Numbered from the stretch's first letter, positions 9,865 to 22,470 are shown. The stretch: 64,000 nt of DNA from Halomonas colorata (GCF_014897985.1 NZ_JABUZA010000006.1:62001-126000); one strand, 5' to 3'. The notes: generated by a model not told the origin, from the letters alone. A program made the numbers and translations.

Positions 9865-10632
9865 GTGAGCCAGATCATTGCCCTGACCAACCAAAAAGGC
9901 GGCGTGGGCAAGACCACCTCGGCCGTTAACCTGGCTGCCAGTCTTGCCGCGCTTGACCGTCGGGTACTGCTGGTGGATCTTGATCCGCAAGGTCACGCCA
10001 GTATGGGCAGTGGGATCGACAAGCACGAACTCGATAAAAGCGTCCTGGATGTCCTGCTGGGTGAAGCGACGGCTACCGATACTATCGTGCGGCAACTGCC
10101 GGTTCACTATGATGTTCTACCCGGAAACGGTGATCTGACCGCGGCTGAAGTCGAACTGCTGGATCTGGATAAGCGCGAAAGCTGCCTTACCACGGCTCTG
10201 GCTTCAGTGGCCGATAATTACGATGTGGTGCTGATCGACTGCCCACCTTCGCTGAACATGCTCACCGTCAATGCACTCACGGCGGCGGACAGCGTGCTTA
10301 TTCCGCTCCAGTGCGAGTTCTATGCGTTGGAAGGCCTCTCGGCGCTGCTGGATACCGTTGAGCAGATTAAGCAAAGCGTGAACCCTGACTTGGCGGTCGC
10401 TGGCATATTGCGCACCATGTACGATAAGCGCACAAGCCTGACGCGGGAAGTGGATAAACAGCTGCGCGACTTTTTTGGCGATGCGCTGCTTAAAACGACG
10501 ATCCCGCGCAATGTGAAGGTGGCAGAAGCGCCAAGTCACGGGGTGCCCGTCACGCAATATGCCCGCTTTTCACGAGGCAGCCAGGCGTACCGTGTACTGG
10601 CAAAAGAAATGATTCGTCGGTTATCGCTATAA
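9865..10632 (+). CDS. parA: Chromosome-partitioning ATPase ParA (Soj type)
   Basis: Walker-type ATPase that, with ParB bound to parS, moves replicated origins apart. 255 residues. The deviant Walker A motif is QKGGVGKTTSAVNLAA (residues 9-24), with the signature lysine of MinD/ParA proteins. VLLVDLDPQGHAS is the switch region and VVLIDCPPSLNML is Walker B. The N-terminus is short, with no DNA-binding extension, which marks the chromosomal Soj type rather than plasmid type Ia. Start GTG with AAGGAG nine bases upstream, immediately after the rsmG stop. It forms an operon with parB 27 bases downstream. Confidence 0.94.
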   Translation: MSQIIALTNQKGGVGKTTSAVNLAASLAALDRRVLLVDLDPQGHASMGSGIDKHELDKSVLDVLLGEATATDTIVRQLPVHYDVLPGNGDLTAAEVELLDLDKRESCLTTALASVADNYDVVLIDCPPSLNMLTVNALTAADSVLIPLQCEFYALEGLSALLDTVEQIKQSVNPDLAVAGILRTMYDKRTSLTREVDKQLRDFFGDALLKTTIPRNVKVAEAPSHGVPVTQYARFSRGSQAYRVLAKEMIRRLSL

Positions 10633-10659
10633 CGTATTGATAAGTACGAGGGAAAGCGA

Positions 10660-11589
10660 ATGACGCGTAAACGCGCGCTAGGACGTGGCCTGGATGCCCT
10701 AATTGGTGCGGGTGCCCGTCGCCGTGACAGTTTAGAACTTACCGGAGGCTCCGCTTTAGAGGCTCACGACGATGTTACTGTTGTGGCTGCAGCCACAGAG
10801 GTGGCACCTGAGCGTTTGGAGCGGCTGCCGCTTGGCCAGCTAACGCGCGGCAAATACCAGCCGCGGCGGGATATTCAGCCAGAAGCGCTTGAAGAGCTCG
10901 CCGATTCTATTCGTGCCCAGGGCGTAATGCAGCCTATTGTGGTGCGTCCGATCGGCGAAAACCGCTATGAGATTATTGCCGGTGAACGGCGTTGGCGCGC
11001 CGCCCAGCTAGCCGAACTTGATGTGATCCCTGCGGTTATTCGTGAGGTGAGCGATGAAGTTGCCCTGGCGTTGGCGCTTATTGAAAACATTCAGCGCGAA
11101 AACCTTAATGCGATTGAGGAAGCGCTGGCGCTTAAACGCCTGGGTGATGAGTTCGAGCTAACGCAACAGCAAATCGCGGACGCGGTAGGCAAGTCACGCA
11201 CGCAGGTCGCGAACCTGTTACGTCTACTGGCGCTGGATGGCGAGGTGCAAACCCTGCTCGAGCGCGGCGATCTGGATATGGGCCATGCCCGTGCGCTGCT
11301 TTCCTTGACCAGTGCGCAGCAGCGTCAAGTCGCTCACGAAGTGGTGAATAACGACCTGACGGTAAGGGCGACCGAAGCGCTGGTTAAAAAAGTCCAAACC
11401 AGCCAAAGCGTTCCTAAAACGCCCAGCCGAGCCAACAAAACGTCTGACGTGGCGCGCCTGGAGACTCAGCTAGGCGAATTGCTCGGTGCGCCGGTTTCCA
11501 TTGATCACGGCAACAAAGGCAAAGGCAAGGTGACCATTCGCTATACGAGCCTTGATGAGCTGGATGGAATTTTAGCCCATATTAAGTAG
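10660..11589 (+). CDS. parB: Chromosome-partitioning protein ParB
   Basis: CTP-dependent clamp that loads at parS and spreads along origin DNA. 309 residues. Begins with RKRALGRGLDALIG, typical of chromosomal ParB. The N-terminal CTP-binding domain contains GKYQPRRDIQPEALEELADS and the GERRWRAA motif. An HTH for parS follows (TQQQIADAVGKSRTQVANLLRLL), and the C-terminal dimer domain ends the protein. I found no clear parS copy in this window. A 199-base gap with the atp promoter follows. Confidence 0.94.
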   Translation: MTRKRALGRGLDALIGAGARRRDSLELTGGSALEAHDDVTVVAAATEVAPERLERLPLGQLTRGKYQPRRDIQPEALEELADSIRAQGVMQPIVVRPIGENRYEIIAGERRWRAAQLAELDVIPAVIREVSDEVALALALIENIQRENLNAIEEALALKRLGDEFELTQQQIADAVGKSRTQVANLLRLLALDGEVQTLLERGDLDMGHARALLSLTSAQQRQVAHEVVNNDLTVRATEALVKKVQTSQSVPKTPSRANKTSDVARLETQLGELLGAPVSIDHGNKGKGKVTIRYTSLDELDGILAHIK

Positions 11590-11693
11590 CAGGATAAATA
11601 GCAGGCTTATTAAAGAAAGCGTCTAAAATCGGCTATTTTTCACCCTTTGGTAGCAAGACTGTACCTAAACGCGTTAAATACGCGCAACTTCGG

Positions 11694-11722
11694 TTGAAGG
11701 TGTGATAGCGCTTCCCTATAAT
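11694..11722 (+). promoter_or_regulatory. Promoter of the ATP synthase operon
   Basis: TTGAAG (11694-11699) and a perfect TATAAT (11717-11722) with 17-base spacing, 66 bases upstream of the atpI start. It is one of the best sigma-70 promoters in the window and explains high expression of the operon. Confidence 0.8.
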
Positions 11723-11788
11723 CGCGCAAGATTTGTGCAGGTTGCTTAGAACATTCTGGGCAATCGTTCGCTAGCAGGGTGCTGGGCA

Positions 11789-12184
11789 ATGGTACAACGT
11801 GTTGAAACCCAGCGACGGAAGGCTTACGTCATTCGGCTTACTACCGCACAGCTTGTGGTAGCGCTTGCCGGAATATTGATGGCTTATCCAGTAGCGCGCA
11901 TGCCGGGCGTCTTCTCCGTAGCAACAGGCGCTTTGGTGGCCTTGCTACCCCAGGCTTTTTTTATACAGCGAATGGGCATACTGAGCAGCAAGCGGACATC
12001 ACGAAGCGGTGTTCATTTATTTCGTGCCGAAGCAGGCAAGTTCGGTTTGACGGTGGCACTGTTTAGCGCAGTGTTTGTGGTAGTGCCCCCCTCAAACCCC
12101 GCTTTCTTCTTTAGTGCTTATGTGGCGATTGTTCTGATGCACGGCCTTGCTCCATGGCTTATGCGACGACATCGCACAATTTGA
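11789..12184 (+). CDS. atpI: ATP synthase subunit I
   Basis: Small membrane protein that assists assembly of the c-ring and Fo sector. 131 residues with four hydrophobic segments (about 18-36, 42-60, 78-98, 103-122). The sequence is poorly conserved, but its place as first gene of the atp operon, before atpB, and its helix pattern identify it. The N-terminus is basic (QRVETQRRKAY). Spacing to atpB is 16 bases. Confidence 0.85.
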   Translation: MVQRVETQRRKAYVIRLTTAQLVVALAGILMAYPVARMPGVFSVATGALVALLPQAFFIQRMGILSSKRTSRSGVHLFRAEAGKFGLTVALFSAVFVVVPPSNPAFFFSAYVAIVLMHGLAPWLMRRHRTI

Positions 12185-12188
12185 TTGA

Positions 12189-13028
<840 letters not shown>

Positions 13029-13086
13029 AGTAAGCCCTGTTTGTAAGACAACAACCCTTAACCCTCAACCTTAAACTTAAACTTGA

Positions 13087-13332
<246 letters not shown>

Positions 13333-13343
13333 TGACAGCACCA

Positions 13344-13374
13344 CCGAGCGGGAATAAGCCGCTCGGTTTTGTTT
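13344..13374 (+). terminator. Terminator-like hairpin between atpE and atpF
   Basis: Perfect 8-bp stem CCGAGCGG/CCGCTCGG with a 7-base loop, followed by TTTTGTTT. Inside an operon it must be partly read through, so it probably acts as an attenuator that raises atpE mRNA relative to the downstream genes. Confidence 0.65.
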
Positions 13375-13412
13375 GACTCCGGTCGCCACGAACTTGTCAG
13401 AGGTACATCCCT

Positions 13413-13883
13413 GTGAATATCAACATGACGCTTATCGGGCAGACGATCGCCTTCGCGATCTTTGTCTGGTTTTGCATAAAGTACGTGTGGCCTCCGATCA
13501 GCAACGCGCTCCACGAGCGTCAGAAAAAAATTGCTGATGGTTTAGATGCAGCCAGCCGTGCTACCCGTGATCTTGAGCTTGCTCAAGAACGGGCAGAACA
13601 AACGCTGCGTGAGAGCAAGGAGCAAGCTTCTCAGATTCTTGAACAGGCCAACAAACGTTCTGCTCAGATGATTGAAGAAGCCCGCGAGCAGGCCCGCGCT
13701 GAAGGCGAACGCCTAATGGCGAGCGCACGTTCTGAGATTGAGCTAGAAGTGAACCGCGCGAAAGAAGAGCTGCGTGCCCAGGTATCCCACCTGGCAATCG
13801 TAGGCGCTGAGCGTGTTCTAGAAGCCTCTGTCGACGAGAAAGCGCATCGCGAGCTGCTTGATAAGCTAGCCGCTGAACTGTAA
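13413..13883 (+). CDS. atpF: ATP synthase Fo subunit b
   Basis: Peripheral stalk subunit, 156 residues. The N-terminal helix ([20 protein letters not shown]) anchors it in the membrane; the rest is one long charged helix from about residue 30 ([20 protein letters not shown] and similar), forming the dimeric stator. Start GTG (VNINMTLIG) with AGAGG upstream, as in other gammaproteobacteria. It lies 12 bases before atpH. Confidence 0.95.
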   Translation: MNINMTLIGQTIAFAIFVWFCIKYVWPPISNALHERQKKIADGLDAASRATRDLELAQERAEQTLRESKEQASQILEQANKRSAQMIEEAREQARAEGERLMASARSEIELEVNRAKEELRAQVSHLAIVGAERVLEASVDEKAHRELLDKLAAEL

Positions 13884-13894
13884 GGAGGTGAATC

Positions 13895-14431
13895 ATGGCG
13901 GAACTACATACCGTCGCTCGTCCTTACGCTAAGGCGGCGTTTGAACACGCACGTGATAATGACGCGCTTGATAGCTGGTCGCAGGCGCTGGGTTTTCTAG
14001 GCGCCGCCGTGACTGATAGCGACGTTCGTCGTCTGCTGAACAGTCCGAAAATTGAGAACGAAAAGAAAGTTGCCTTGCTGGTGGATCTATTTCCAGAACA
14101 GCAAAGCGACACGTTAACTCGCTTTTTGGACACTTTGGCAGACCAGGGTCGCTTGATGTCACTGGCCTCAATTGCTGAGCAGTTCGAGTACTTACGTGCC
14201 GAACATGAGCAGCGCACAGAGGTCATGGTAACGTCAGCTTATGAGCTGACGGCCGAAGAGCAGACCAAGCTCGCAAACGCGCTCAAGAAACGTCTGAATC
14301 GCGAAATCTCCATTACTACTCAGGTAGACAAGTCGCTTATTGGCGGTGTCATCCTGCGTGCCGGTGATACCGTCATTGACGGTTCGGTGCGTGGTCGATT
14401 GAACCGCCTTTCCGAAGCGCTGACCGCTTGA
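13895..14431 (+). CDS. atpH: ATP synthase F1 subunit delta
   Basis: Joins the b-subunit stalk to the top of the alpha/beta ring. 178 residues, normal length. The N-terminal helical domain begins with [13 protein letters not shown], the family signature, and the C-terminal part contains the conserved [20 protein letters not shown] motif. AAGGAGG lies upstream of the ATG. Confidence 0.95.
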   Translation: MAELHTVARPYAKAAFEHARDNDALDSWSQALGFLGAAVTDSDVRRLLNSPKIENEKKVALLVDLFPEQQSDTLTRFLDTLADQGRLMSLASIAEQFEYLRAEHEQRTEVMVTSAYELTAEEQTKLANALKKRLNREISITTQVDKSLIGGVILRAGDTVIDGSVRGRLNRLSEALTA

Positions 14432-14447
14432 GTCTGAGGGACATGGC

Positions 14448-15992
14448 ATGCAGCAACTGAATCCTTCCGAGATCAGCGACATCATCAAGCAGCGTATTGA
14501 AAAGCTTGACGTCGCATCTGAAGCCCGTAATCAGGGCACCATTGTTAGCGTTTCTGACGGTATCGTGAAAATTCACGGCCTTGAAGACGCAATGTTTGGT
14601 GAAATGATTGAATTTCCTAATAGCGTCTTTGGCATGGTACTTAACCTGGAGCGCGACTCCGTAGGTGCCGTTGTCCTGGGCGACTACCTGCTGCTTGAAG
14701 AAGGCATGACCGCGAAATGTACCGGTCGTATTCTTGAAGTACCGGTAGGTCCTGAGCTGATTGGCCGCGTTGTCGATGCGCTGGGTAACCCCATCGATGG
14801 CAAAGGCGACATCAATGCCAAGATGACCGACGCCGTAGAAAAAGTGGCGCCGGGCGTTATTACCCGTCAGTCGGTTGATGAACCGATTCAAACGGGTCTG
14901 AAATCTATCGATTCTATGGTGCCGATCGGTCGTGGTCAGCGTGAGTTGATCATCGGTGACCGTCAGATTGGTAAGTCGGCCATTGCTATCGATGCGATTA
15001 TCAACCAGAAAGGCAAAGGTGTTACCTGTGTTTACGTGGCGATTGGTCAGAAACAGTCGACCATTGCCAACATAGTACGCAAGCTCGAAGAACATGGCGC
15101 GATGGAACATACCATCGTCGTTGCTGCTGGTGCTGCCGATCCGGCCCCCATGCAGTTCCTCTCTGCGTATTCCGGTTGCACCATGGGCGAGTACTTCCGT
15201 GACCGTGGCGAAGACGCGATGATCGTGTATGACGATCTCTCCAAGCAGGCTGTGGCTTACCGTCAGGTATCCCTGCTGCTACGTCGTCCGCCGGGCCGTG
15301 AAGCTTACCCGGGTGACGTGTTCTATCTCCACTCGCGTCTTTTGGAGCGTGCTGCACGCGTCAACGTCGACTACGTTGAGAAGTTCACCAATGGTGAAGT
15401 GACAGGCAAAACCGGTTCCTTAACCGCGCTGCCGATCATCGAAACCCAGGGTGGCGACGTGTCTGCGTTCGTTCCGACCAACGTGATCTCGATCACCGAT
15501 GGTCAGATCTTCCTGGAAACCAACCTGTTCAACTCCGGCATTCGTCCGGCGATCAACGCAGGCCTGTCGGTTTCTCGTGTAGGTGGTGCAGCGCAGACCA
15601 AGATCATCAAGAAGCTGGGTGGTAGCGTACGTCTGGCTCTGGCTCAGTATCGTGAACTGGCGGCGTTCTCGCAGTTTGCCTCTGACCTTGATGAAGCCAC
15701 GCGCAAGCAGCTCGAGCACGGTGAGCGTGTTACCGAACTGATGAAGCAGAACCAGTACTCGCCGATGTCTGTGGCAGAAATGGCTCTCTCGCTGTATGCC
15801 GCCAATGAAGGCTACCTGGATGACGTGAGCGTCGATAAAGTGTTGGACTTCGAACGTGCCCTGCACGATTACATGAAGTCCGAGCACGGCGATCTGCTCG
15901 ACAAGATCAACCAGACCGGCGACTACAACGACGAGATTAAAGACGGCATGAAGTCGGGTCTCGAGAAGTTCAAGGCGACTCAGAGCTGGTAA
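14448..15992 (+). CDS. atpA: ATP synthase F1 subunit alpha
   Basis: Non-catalytic nucleotide-binding subunit of F1, 514 residues. The P-loop is [13 protein letters not shown] (about residues 169-181), followed by the Walker B-like [16 protein letters not shown] and the arginine finger in the family signature [17 protein letters not shown] (about residue 373). The N-terminus [17 protein letters not shown] is the segment that binds delta. It lies 16 bases after atpH. Confidence 0.97.
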   Translation: MQQLNPSEISDIIKQRIEKLDVASEARNQGTIVSVSDGIVKIHGLEDAMFGEMIEFPNSVFGMVLNLERDSVGAVVLGDYLLLEEGMTAKCTGRILEVPVGPELIGRVVDALGNPIDGKGDINAKMTDAVEKVAPGVITRQSVDEPIQTGLKSIDSMVPIGRGQRELIIGDRQIGKSAIAIDAIINQKGKGVTCVYVAIGQKQSTIANIVRKLEEHGAMEHTIVVAAGAADPAPMQFLSAYSGCTMGEYFRDRGEDAMIVYDDLSKQAVAYRQVSLLLRRPPGREAYPGDVFYLHSRLLERAARVNVDYVEKFTNGEVTGKTGSLTALPIIETQGGDVSAFVPTNVISITDGQIFLETNLFNSGIRPAINAGLSVSRVGGAAQTKIIKKLGGSVRLALAQYRELAAFSQFASDLDEATRKQLEHGERVTELMKQNQYSPMSVAEMALSLYAANEGYLDDVSVDKVLDFERALHDYMKSEHGDLLDKINQTGDYNDEIKDGMKSGLEKFKATQSW

Positions 15993-16057
15993 TGTCTGGC
16001 CCGCCTGCGGGCGGGCTTGCCTACTTTCTGAGAGCCACGAACGAAGGGTAGATCGCT

Positions 16058-16942
16058 ATGGCAGCTGCAAAAGAGATACGCACCCAGATTGGGAGCATCA
16101 AAAATACGCAGAAGATCACCAGCGCCATGGAAATGGTGGCTGCATCGAAAATGCGTAAAGCACAAGATCTAATGAAGGCCAGCCAGCCTTACGCCAAGCA
16201 GATCCGTAACGTGGTAGGCCACCTGGCTAACGCCAATCCTGAGTACACGCACGACTATATGGTCGAGCGTAACGAGGTGAAGCGCGTTGGTTATATTGTG
16301 GTTTCTACTGACCGTGGGTTGTGTGGCGGGTTAAACGTCAACCTGTTCAAAGCCGTGGTGAAAGACGCCGTGGCCTGGAAACAGGAAGGCGCTGAACTGG
16401 ACTTCTGTGCCCTCGGCTCCAAGGCCGGTGCTTTCTTCCGTAACTATGGCGGCAACCTGATTGCAGCCAAAAGTGGTATGGGAGAGAAGCCGACCGTCGA
16501 GGGTTTGATCGGAAGTATCAAGGTCATGCTCGAAGCGTACGACGAAGGACGACTCGATCGCCTGTTCGTGGTGTATAACGAATTCGTTAACACCATGACC
16601 CAGAGGCCGGTGGTTCGTCAGCTTCTTCCGCTGTCGCCCGATATGGGTGTCGGTGAGCACGACGAAGAAGACGCCCGTCCCGGAAGTTGGGACTACCTGT
16701 ATGAACCGGATGCCAAGGCGTTGCTTGATAGCCTGCTAGTTCGTTTCGTCGAATCACAGGTGTATCAGGCGGTAGTCGAAAACGGTGCCTGCGAACAGGC
16801 AGCCCGTATGATCGCTATGAAGAGTGCCACCGATAACGCAGGCAACCTGATTGATGATCTGGAGATGGTCTATAACAAGGCTCGCCAGGCTGCTATCACC
16901 CAGGAAATTTCCGAGATCGTCGGCGGCGCTTCAGCCGTATAA
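16058..16942 (+). CDS. atpG: ATP synthase F1 subunit gamma
   Basis: Central rotating shaft, 294 residues. The N-terminal helix has [20 protein letters not shown] and [10 protein letters not shown], the C-terminal helix [18 protein letters not shown], both diagnostic; these coil together inside the alpha3beta3 head. The middle Rossmann-like domain contains [11 protein letters not shown]. Upstream is a small GC-rich palindrome-like stretch after atpA (GCCCGCCTGCGGGCGGGC) that may form a weak hairpin. Confidence 0.96.
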   Translation: MAAAKEIRTQIGSIKNTQKITSAMEMVAASKMRKAQDLMKASQPYAKQIRNVVGHLANANPEYTHDYMVERNEVKRVGYIVVSTDRGLCGGLNVNLFKAVVKDAVAWKQEGAELDFCALGSKAGAFFRNYGGNLIAAKSGMGEKPTVEGLIGSIKVMLEAYDEGRLDRLFVVYNEFVNTMTQRPVVRQLLPLSPDMGVGEHDEEDARPGSWDYLYEPDAKALLDSLLVRFVESQVYQAVVENGACEQAARMIAMKSATDNAGNLIDDLEMVYNKARQAAITQEISEIVGGASAV

Positions 16943-16949
16943 CGCCTAG

Positions 16950-18395
<1,446 letters not shown>

Positions 18396-18419
18396 TCCCG
18401 TCCATTAGGGGGATTCGCT

Positions 18420-18848
18420 ATGGCGAATAGCTTCACTTGCAATATCGTCAGCGCTGAAGAGTCCATCTTCTCGGGTACGATTGAGATGGTGGTTGCTGCC
18501 GGAAAAATGGGTGACCTGGGGATTTTGCCAGGTCACGCTCCATTGTTAACCGAGCTTCAGCCGGGTCCGGTACGGGTGATCCACGATGGTGGCAAGGAAG
18601 AAAACTTCTTTGTCTCAGGCGGCTTTATGGAAGTCCAGCCTGATGTCGTGACGATCCTGGCTGATGCGGCTACGCGTGCCAGCGACCTCAATGAGGCCGC
18701 CGCTGAAGAAGCGCGCAAAGAAGCATTGAAAGCCTTTAACGAGAAGTCAACAGAGCTTGACTATACTCGTGCGGCGGCAGAGCTTGCCGAAGCCGTTGCC
18801 CAGTTGCGTACGATTCAACAGCTGCGCAAAAAAGCGGGTAAAGGCTAA
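18420..18848 (+). CDS. atpC: ATP synthase F1 subunit epsilon
   Basis: Inhibitory and coupling subunit of F1, 142 residues. N-terminal beta-sandwich with GDLGILPGHAPLLTELQPG, the family motif; C-terminal two-helix hairpin (about residues 88-138) that can extend to block rotation. Last gene of the atp operon, followed by a very strong terminator. Confidence 0.95.
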   Translation: MANSFTCNIVSAEESIFSGTIEMVVAAGKMGDLGILPGHAPLLTELQPGPVRVIHDGGKEENFFVSGGFMEVQPDVVTILADAATRASDLNEAAAEEARKEALKAFNEKSTELDYTRAAAELAEAVAQLRTIQQLRKKAGKG

Positions 18849-18869
18849 AAAACGCACTTAGCGTTCATA

Positions 18870-18914
18870 AAACGCTCCTTGAACCCGTGCTAGGGTTTAA
18901 GGAGCGTTTTTTTT
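18870..18914 (+). terminator. Terminator of the atp operon
   Basis: Long stem AAACGCTCCTTGAACCC against GGGTTTAAGGAGCGTTT (one bulge) with a 6-base loop, followed by a run of T. It closes the nine-gene operon. Confidence 0.92.
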
Positions 18915-18956
18915 GTCTGGTAGAATGATGGTTGTCAGCAACGTAGGAGGATAGCG

Positions 18957-20339
18957 ATGGCATTGAATGATGAAACCTTGCAGGAACTAAAAGCCGAGTT
19001 GCTCGACGAGCTGGCCAAAGATGAACCCAGTAAGGAACGGCTTTCCGAACGATTAGCTGAAATTCGCTCCGCCGATATTGGTGAAGTGCTCGAAGAGCTG
19101 ATCGAAGAAGACGAAGAGCTGCAGGCGGCACTATCGATTCTGGATGTGCTTTCTACCGAGCGTGCGGCAAATGTACTGGGCTACCTGCCTGGAGAAAGCC
19201 AGCTTGAAGTCGTTGGCGAATTAGGCGATACCCAGGTACTTAAACTGCTGGAAGAAATGGGCTCTGATGAGCGGGCCGATTTGTTTAACCTGCTGGGCGA
19301 TGACCGACGCGAAGCGCTGTTGCGGCGTATGGCCCACCAAGAGCGTGAAGACCTCAAACGGTTAGCCAGTTACGAAGAAGGAACGGCCGGCGCCATTATG
19401 ACCTCTGACTATGTCGCCATAGCCAGTGGCATGACGGTGTCTCAAGCGCTGATGCGCGTGCGTCAAACGGCCCCAGACGCTGAAACGGTGTATCAGCTGT
19501 ATATATTGGACAGTGACGGTGAGTTGATTGGCACGATGTCACTGCGCCAACTGATGGTTGCACGTCCTGGGGCGGTGGTTGATGACATCATGATCAAGGA
19601 TGTGATCAGCACCACGGTGGATGAAGAGCAGGAAGAAGTGGCGCGTATTGTGGCGCGTTACGATTTGCTTGCACTACCGGTGATTGATAACGATGGCAGG
19701 ATGGTGGGTATTGTTACCCACGATGATGCCATGGATGTTGCCGAGTCTGAGGCCACCGAGGATTTCCATAAAGGGATGTCGATCGGTCAGCTAGAAGATG
19801 GCGTAAGCCGTGTACGGCTGTGGAGCCTTTATCGCAAGCGGGTTTTTTGGCTGGTATTACTGGTATTTGCCAACCTGTTTTCCGGTGCGGGTATTGCCTA
19901 CTTTGAAGATATTATTGCCGCCCAGGTGGCGCTGGTGTTCTTCTTACCTTTATTGATTGGCAGCGGCGGTAACGCGGGGGCTCAGGCCGCTACGCTGATG
20001 GTACGCGGGATGGCAACCGGCGATGTAGGGGTTAAAGATTGGAGTAAAATGCTCGGTCGAGAACTGCTGGTCGCTGGCTCGTTAGGGCTCACCATGGCGA
20101 TTGCCGTGACCCCGATCGGTATTTTACGCGGCGGCAATGAAGTGGCCATGATTGTGGCACTAAGCATGGTAACGATCGTACTGTTTGGCAGCCTGATCGG
20201 AATGTGCTTACCCTTTGTGCTTGAGCGCTTCAAGGTCGATCCGGCTACCGCCTCCGCACCTTTGGTAACCACGTTGATCGATGCCACGGGCGTATTGATC
20301 TACTTCACCATTGCAACATCGATTCTCTCCCATACCTAG
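18957..20339 (+). CDS. mgtE: Magnesium transporter MgtE
   Basis: Mg2+-selective channel of the inner membrane, 460 residues. Domains in order: N-terminal superhelical MgtE_N domain (about 1-130, acidic), a CBS pair (about 135-255; ITSDYVAI-type start, with GIVTHDDAMDVAE in CBS2), a plug helix and five membrane helices (about 285-460). The pore signature GSGGNAGAQAATLMVRG is complete, including the Mg2+-site aspartate near VVTTLIDATGVLIYF. Cytosolic Mg2+ bound by the N/CBS domains closes the channel in studied homologues. AGGAGG lies upstream. No Mg2+ riboswitch is visible. Confidence 0.93.
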   Translation: MALNDETLQELKAELLDELAKDEPSKERLSERLAEIRSADIGEVLEELIEEDEELQAALSILDVLSTERAANVLGYLPGESQLEVVGELGDTQVLKLLEEMGSDERADLFNLLGDDRREALLRRMAHQEREDLKRLASYEEGTAGAIMTSDYVAIASGMTVSQALMRVRQTAPDAETVYQLYILDSDGELIGTMSLRQLMVARPGAVVDDIMIKDVISTTVDEEQEEVARIVARYDLLALPVIDNDGRMVGIVTHDDAMDVAESEATEDFHKGMSIGQLEDGVSRVRLWSLYRKRVFWLVLLVFANLFSGAGIAYFEDIIAAQVALVFFLPLLIGSGGNAGAQAATLMVRGMATGDVGVKDWSKMLGRELLVAGSLGLTMAIAVTPIGILRGGNEVAMIVALSMVTIVLFGSLIGMCLPFVLERFKVDPATASAPLVTTLIDATGVLIYFTIATSILSHT

Positions 20340-20348
20340 CGCTTGACG

Positions 20349-20374
20349 TGGGTACGGCCCTAACGCCGTACCCA
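20349..20374. terminator. Convergent hairpin between mgtE and the PAP2 gene
   Basis: Perfect 10-bp inverted repeat TGGGTACGGC/GCCGTACCCA with a 6-base loop, between two converging genes and overlapping the last codons of the PAP2 gene. It has no T-run on either strand, so termination may be weak or Rho-assisted. Confidence 0.5.
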
Positions 20375-20959
20375 GCCGCGGTTGATCAGCGGCGAAAACA
20401 CCAGGTGATAGCAGCGCATGACAACGCGCTCATAAAGCGGCAGAACCAACCAGGCGCGACCAAGGCCGATAAGTGCAGCCGCCACCGGCGCAAGCATCAA
20501 CGCGCCTATCATGTCCTGAGGAAAGTGAATGCCCAGAAAGATTCTGGCCCAGGCGACCGGCAGGGCAAGTAATAACAGACAGTGCCCGATACGCCGGGTG
20601 GCATCAAACAGAGTCAGACTGAAAGCCATGGTCAGCATGATCGTCAGATGGTTGCTGGGAAAGGCGGGCGTGGCCGCATGTACCTGAAGGTATTCGCCCA
20701 TAGGCACCATGAAAGGGCGTGGCATGGGCCACAGCGCGCCGATGGCCCAGCTTGCCGCTAACGCCATCACCGTTGCAATGAATGCTTCCAGTAGCGGACG
20801 TTTAAGCGTTTCATCGCCGAACAGCCAGCCGATGATGAGAAGCGCCGGTACCAGCAAGATAATATCCGAGGCGCACCAGTGGGCAATCAGCACAAGCCAG
20901 GCAGGCGAGTCGGGGGGCGAATTGAGTAGATCGAAAAGAGCCAGATTGAGCGCGTCCAT
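20360..20959 (-). CDS. PAP2-family membrane phosphatase, BcrC-like
   Basis: Likely undecaprenyl-diphosphatase, which recycles the lipid carrier for peptidoglycan synthesis at the outer face of the inner membrane. 199 residues, five or six helices. The acid-phosphatase motifs are in order: C1 reduced to PMPRPF, C2 PAFPSNH (catalytic His), C3 ARIFLGIHFPQD (second His and Asp). An unrelated enzyme for the same reaction, UppP, is encoded 1.5 kb away. A role on phosphatidate or other lipid phosphates is possible, since C1 is weaker than usual. Confidence 0.8.
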   Translation of the reverse strand: MDALNLALFDLLNSPPDSPAWLVLIAHWCASDIILLVPALLIIGWLFGDETLKRPLLEAFIATVMALAASWAIGALWPMPRPFMVPMGEYLQVHAATPAFPSNHLTIMLTMAFSLTLFDATRRIGHCLLLLALPVAWARIFLGIHFPQDMIGALMLAPVAAALIGLGRAWLVLPLYERVVMRCYHLVFSPLINRGWVRR

Positions 20960-21078
20960 GTCTTCCAGAGCATCATGGTTAATATAGAAGCAGGCTTTTT
21001 TGGCCTGCCGCGTACGCTTGCTTTAGTAAGCAGCGCGACGCTCTAGGACCGCGTTTATCGTTGATTGTTCTAAGATGC

Positions 21079-22272
21079 TCAACGCATTGAGCTACTGGCG
21101 GCTCGGGTGATGAACATGACCTCTACGTGTCCCAACCATTCGATGTCACTGGCCAGGGCCTTCAACTGGCTGGCCAGGCACTGGGGGGGTTGGTGAACCG
21201 CATCATCAATGATCAGTGACACCGATACCTTGTCGTCCAGATAGTGCAGCTGCAGCTCATTCAGCGTGCGCCACACCGGATGACGGTACCAACGCTCGTT
21301 AAGTGCAGCTTCTACTTCAGGGCGTAAGGGCAGGCCGGGCAAGCGGCTTGGATCGCCTTCCCCAGCATCATCCTCCGGGTCGACGTGGAAAATAACGTCG
21401 GTGAGCAGGGGGAATTCATGGCGCAGGCGGCGGCTGACTTCATTGCCGATTTCGTGGGCTTCAGACACGGTAATCTTGGGCCTGACCACCACATGCAGAT
21501 CGACCATGACCCAGCCCGCCGATTGACGGGTACGCAGGTCGTGAACGCTATCCACCCCTGGCACGCTGCAGGCAACGTCGTGCATCTGGTGTTGAATGTC
21601 CTCGGGTAGGGCCGTATCGACTAATTCTCGGGCTGACTCCCAGAGTAAATCCCAGCCCACTTTACCGACCAATAAACCCACCACGATAGCCGCTACCGCA
21701 TCCAGCCAGCCCAGACCAAACTGAGCGCCAATCAGTGCAATGAGAACGACTGCCGTGGAGAGGGCATCGCTGCGTGAATGCCAAGCATTTGCTTCAAGTA
21801 AGCGTGACTGGATACGCTTGGCCACCCGCATGGTATAGCGAAATATCCACTCTTTACTCAACAGCGCAATAAACGTAATGACAATGGCCCAGAGACCTGG
21901 GGCGGTCACTTCTGCACCACTGAATAAGCGGCTCAGGCTGGACCAGGCTATGCCGCCTGCGACGAATATCAGCACGCTGCCCAGCAGTAATGTGGTCAAG
22001 GTCTCTATGCGGCCATGGCCATAATGGTGGTCATCGTCGGGTTCCTGACGACCATAATGAATAGCCGCCAGCACGAAGCCATCGGTTACCAGATCAGACA
22101 GCGAATGGATGCCATCGGCAATCAGTGCCGCCGACCCAACAAGAAACCCCACTGCCACTTTGACAATGCTAAGCAAGCCATCTAACCAAGCGCCAATATA
22201 GGTGACGCGCTTGGCAATTTGACTATCTAGCTCGCGGCTGGGAACCACTGGCGTTTCAACGGTCTGAGTCAT
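21079..22272 (-). CDS. Cation diffusion facilitator (FieF/ZitB type) metal exporter
   Basis: Proton-coupled efflux of Zn2+, Fe2+ or similar ions. 397 residues. Six helices in the first 215 residues; the metal site is ALIADGIHSLSDLVTDGFVL (HxxxD in helix 2) and WHSRSDALSTAVVLIA (HxxxD in helix 5), a DxxxD/HxxxD-type pattern of the FieF branch. The cytoplasmic CDF dimer domain follows (about 225-300, with DLHVVVRPKITVSEAHEIGNE). About 90 further residues with a ferredoxin-like look extend beyond the roughly 300-residue standard length. The histidine-rich DDDHHYGHGRIE loop follows helix 2. Metal specificity is not readable. Confidence 0.88.
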   Translation of the reverse strand: MTQTVETPVVPSRELDSQIAKRVTYIGAWLDGLLSIVKVAVGFLVGSAALIADGIHSLSDLVTDGFVLAAIHYGRQEPDDDHHYGHGRIETLTTLLLGSVLIFVAGGIAWSSLSRLFSGAEVTAPGLWAIVITFIALLSKEWIFRYTMRVAKRIQSRLLEANAWHSRSDALSTAVVLIALIGAQFGLGWLDAVAAIVVGLLVGKVGWDLLWESARELVDTALPEDIQHQMHDVACSVPGVDSVHDLRTRQSAGWVMVDLHVVVRPKITVSEAHEIGNEVSRRLRHEFPLLTDVIFHVDPEDDAGEGDPSRLPGLPLRPEVEAALNERWYRHPVWRTLNELQLHYLDDKVSVSLIIDDAVHQPPQCLASQLKALASDIEWLGHVEVMFITRAASSSMR

Positions 22273-22470
22273 GTAATACCTGACGGGGGCGCACTTTCAA
22301 TAAAATAGGATTGTAGCGCAAAGCATAGCTATCTCTTAAGCCCTTTACAGGGAAGTATTCGCTAACGCGTAACGTCATACGACGGTGGCCATGGCGGACA
22401 TTCGCCTGATGGAGGTGTATCCTTATGCGCCATTGTCATTCAATAAACGTTTTGATGTACAGGATGACCC

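Noticed and set aside
14373..15110. Long open frame antisense to atpA (245 codons), and similar long antisense frames over atpD, rep and rph
   Set aside because: They mirror strongly conserved genes and have no ribosome site or family features; they are by-products of codon bias.
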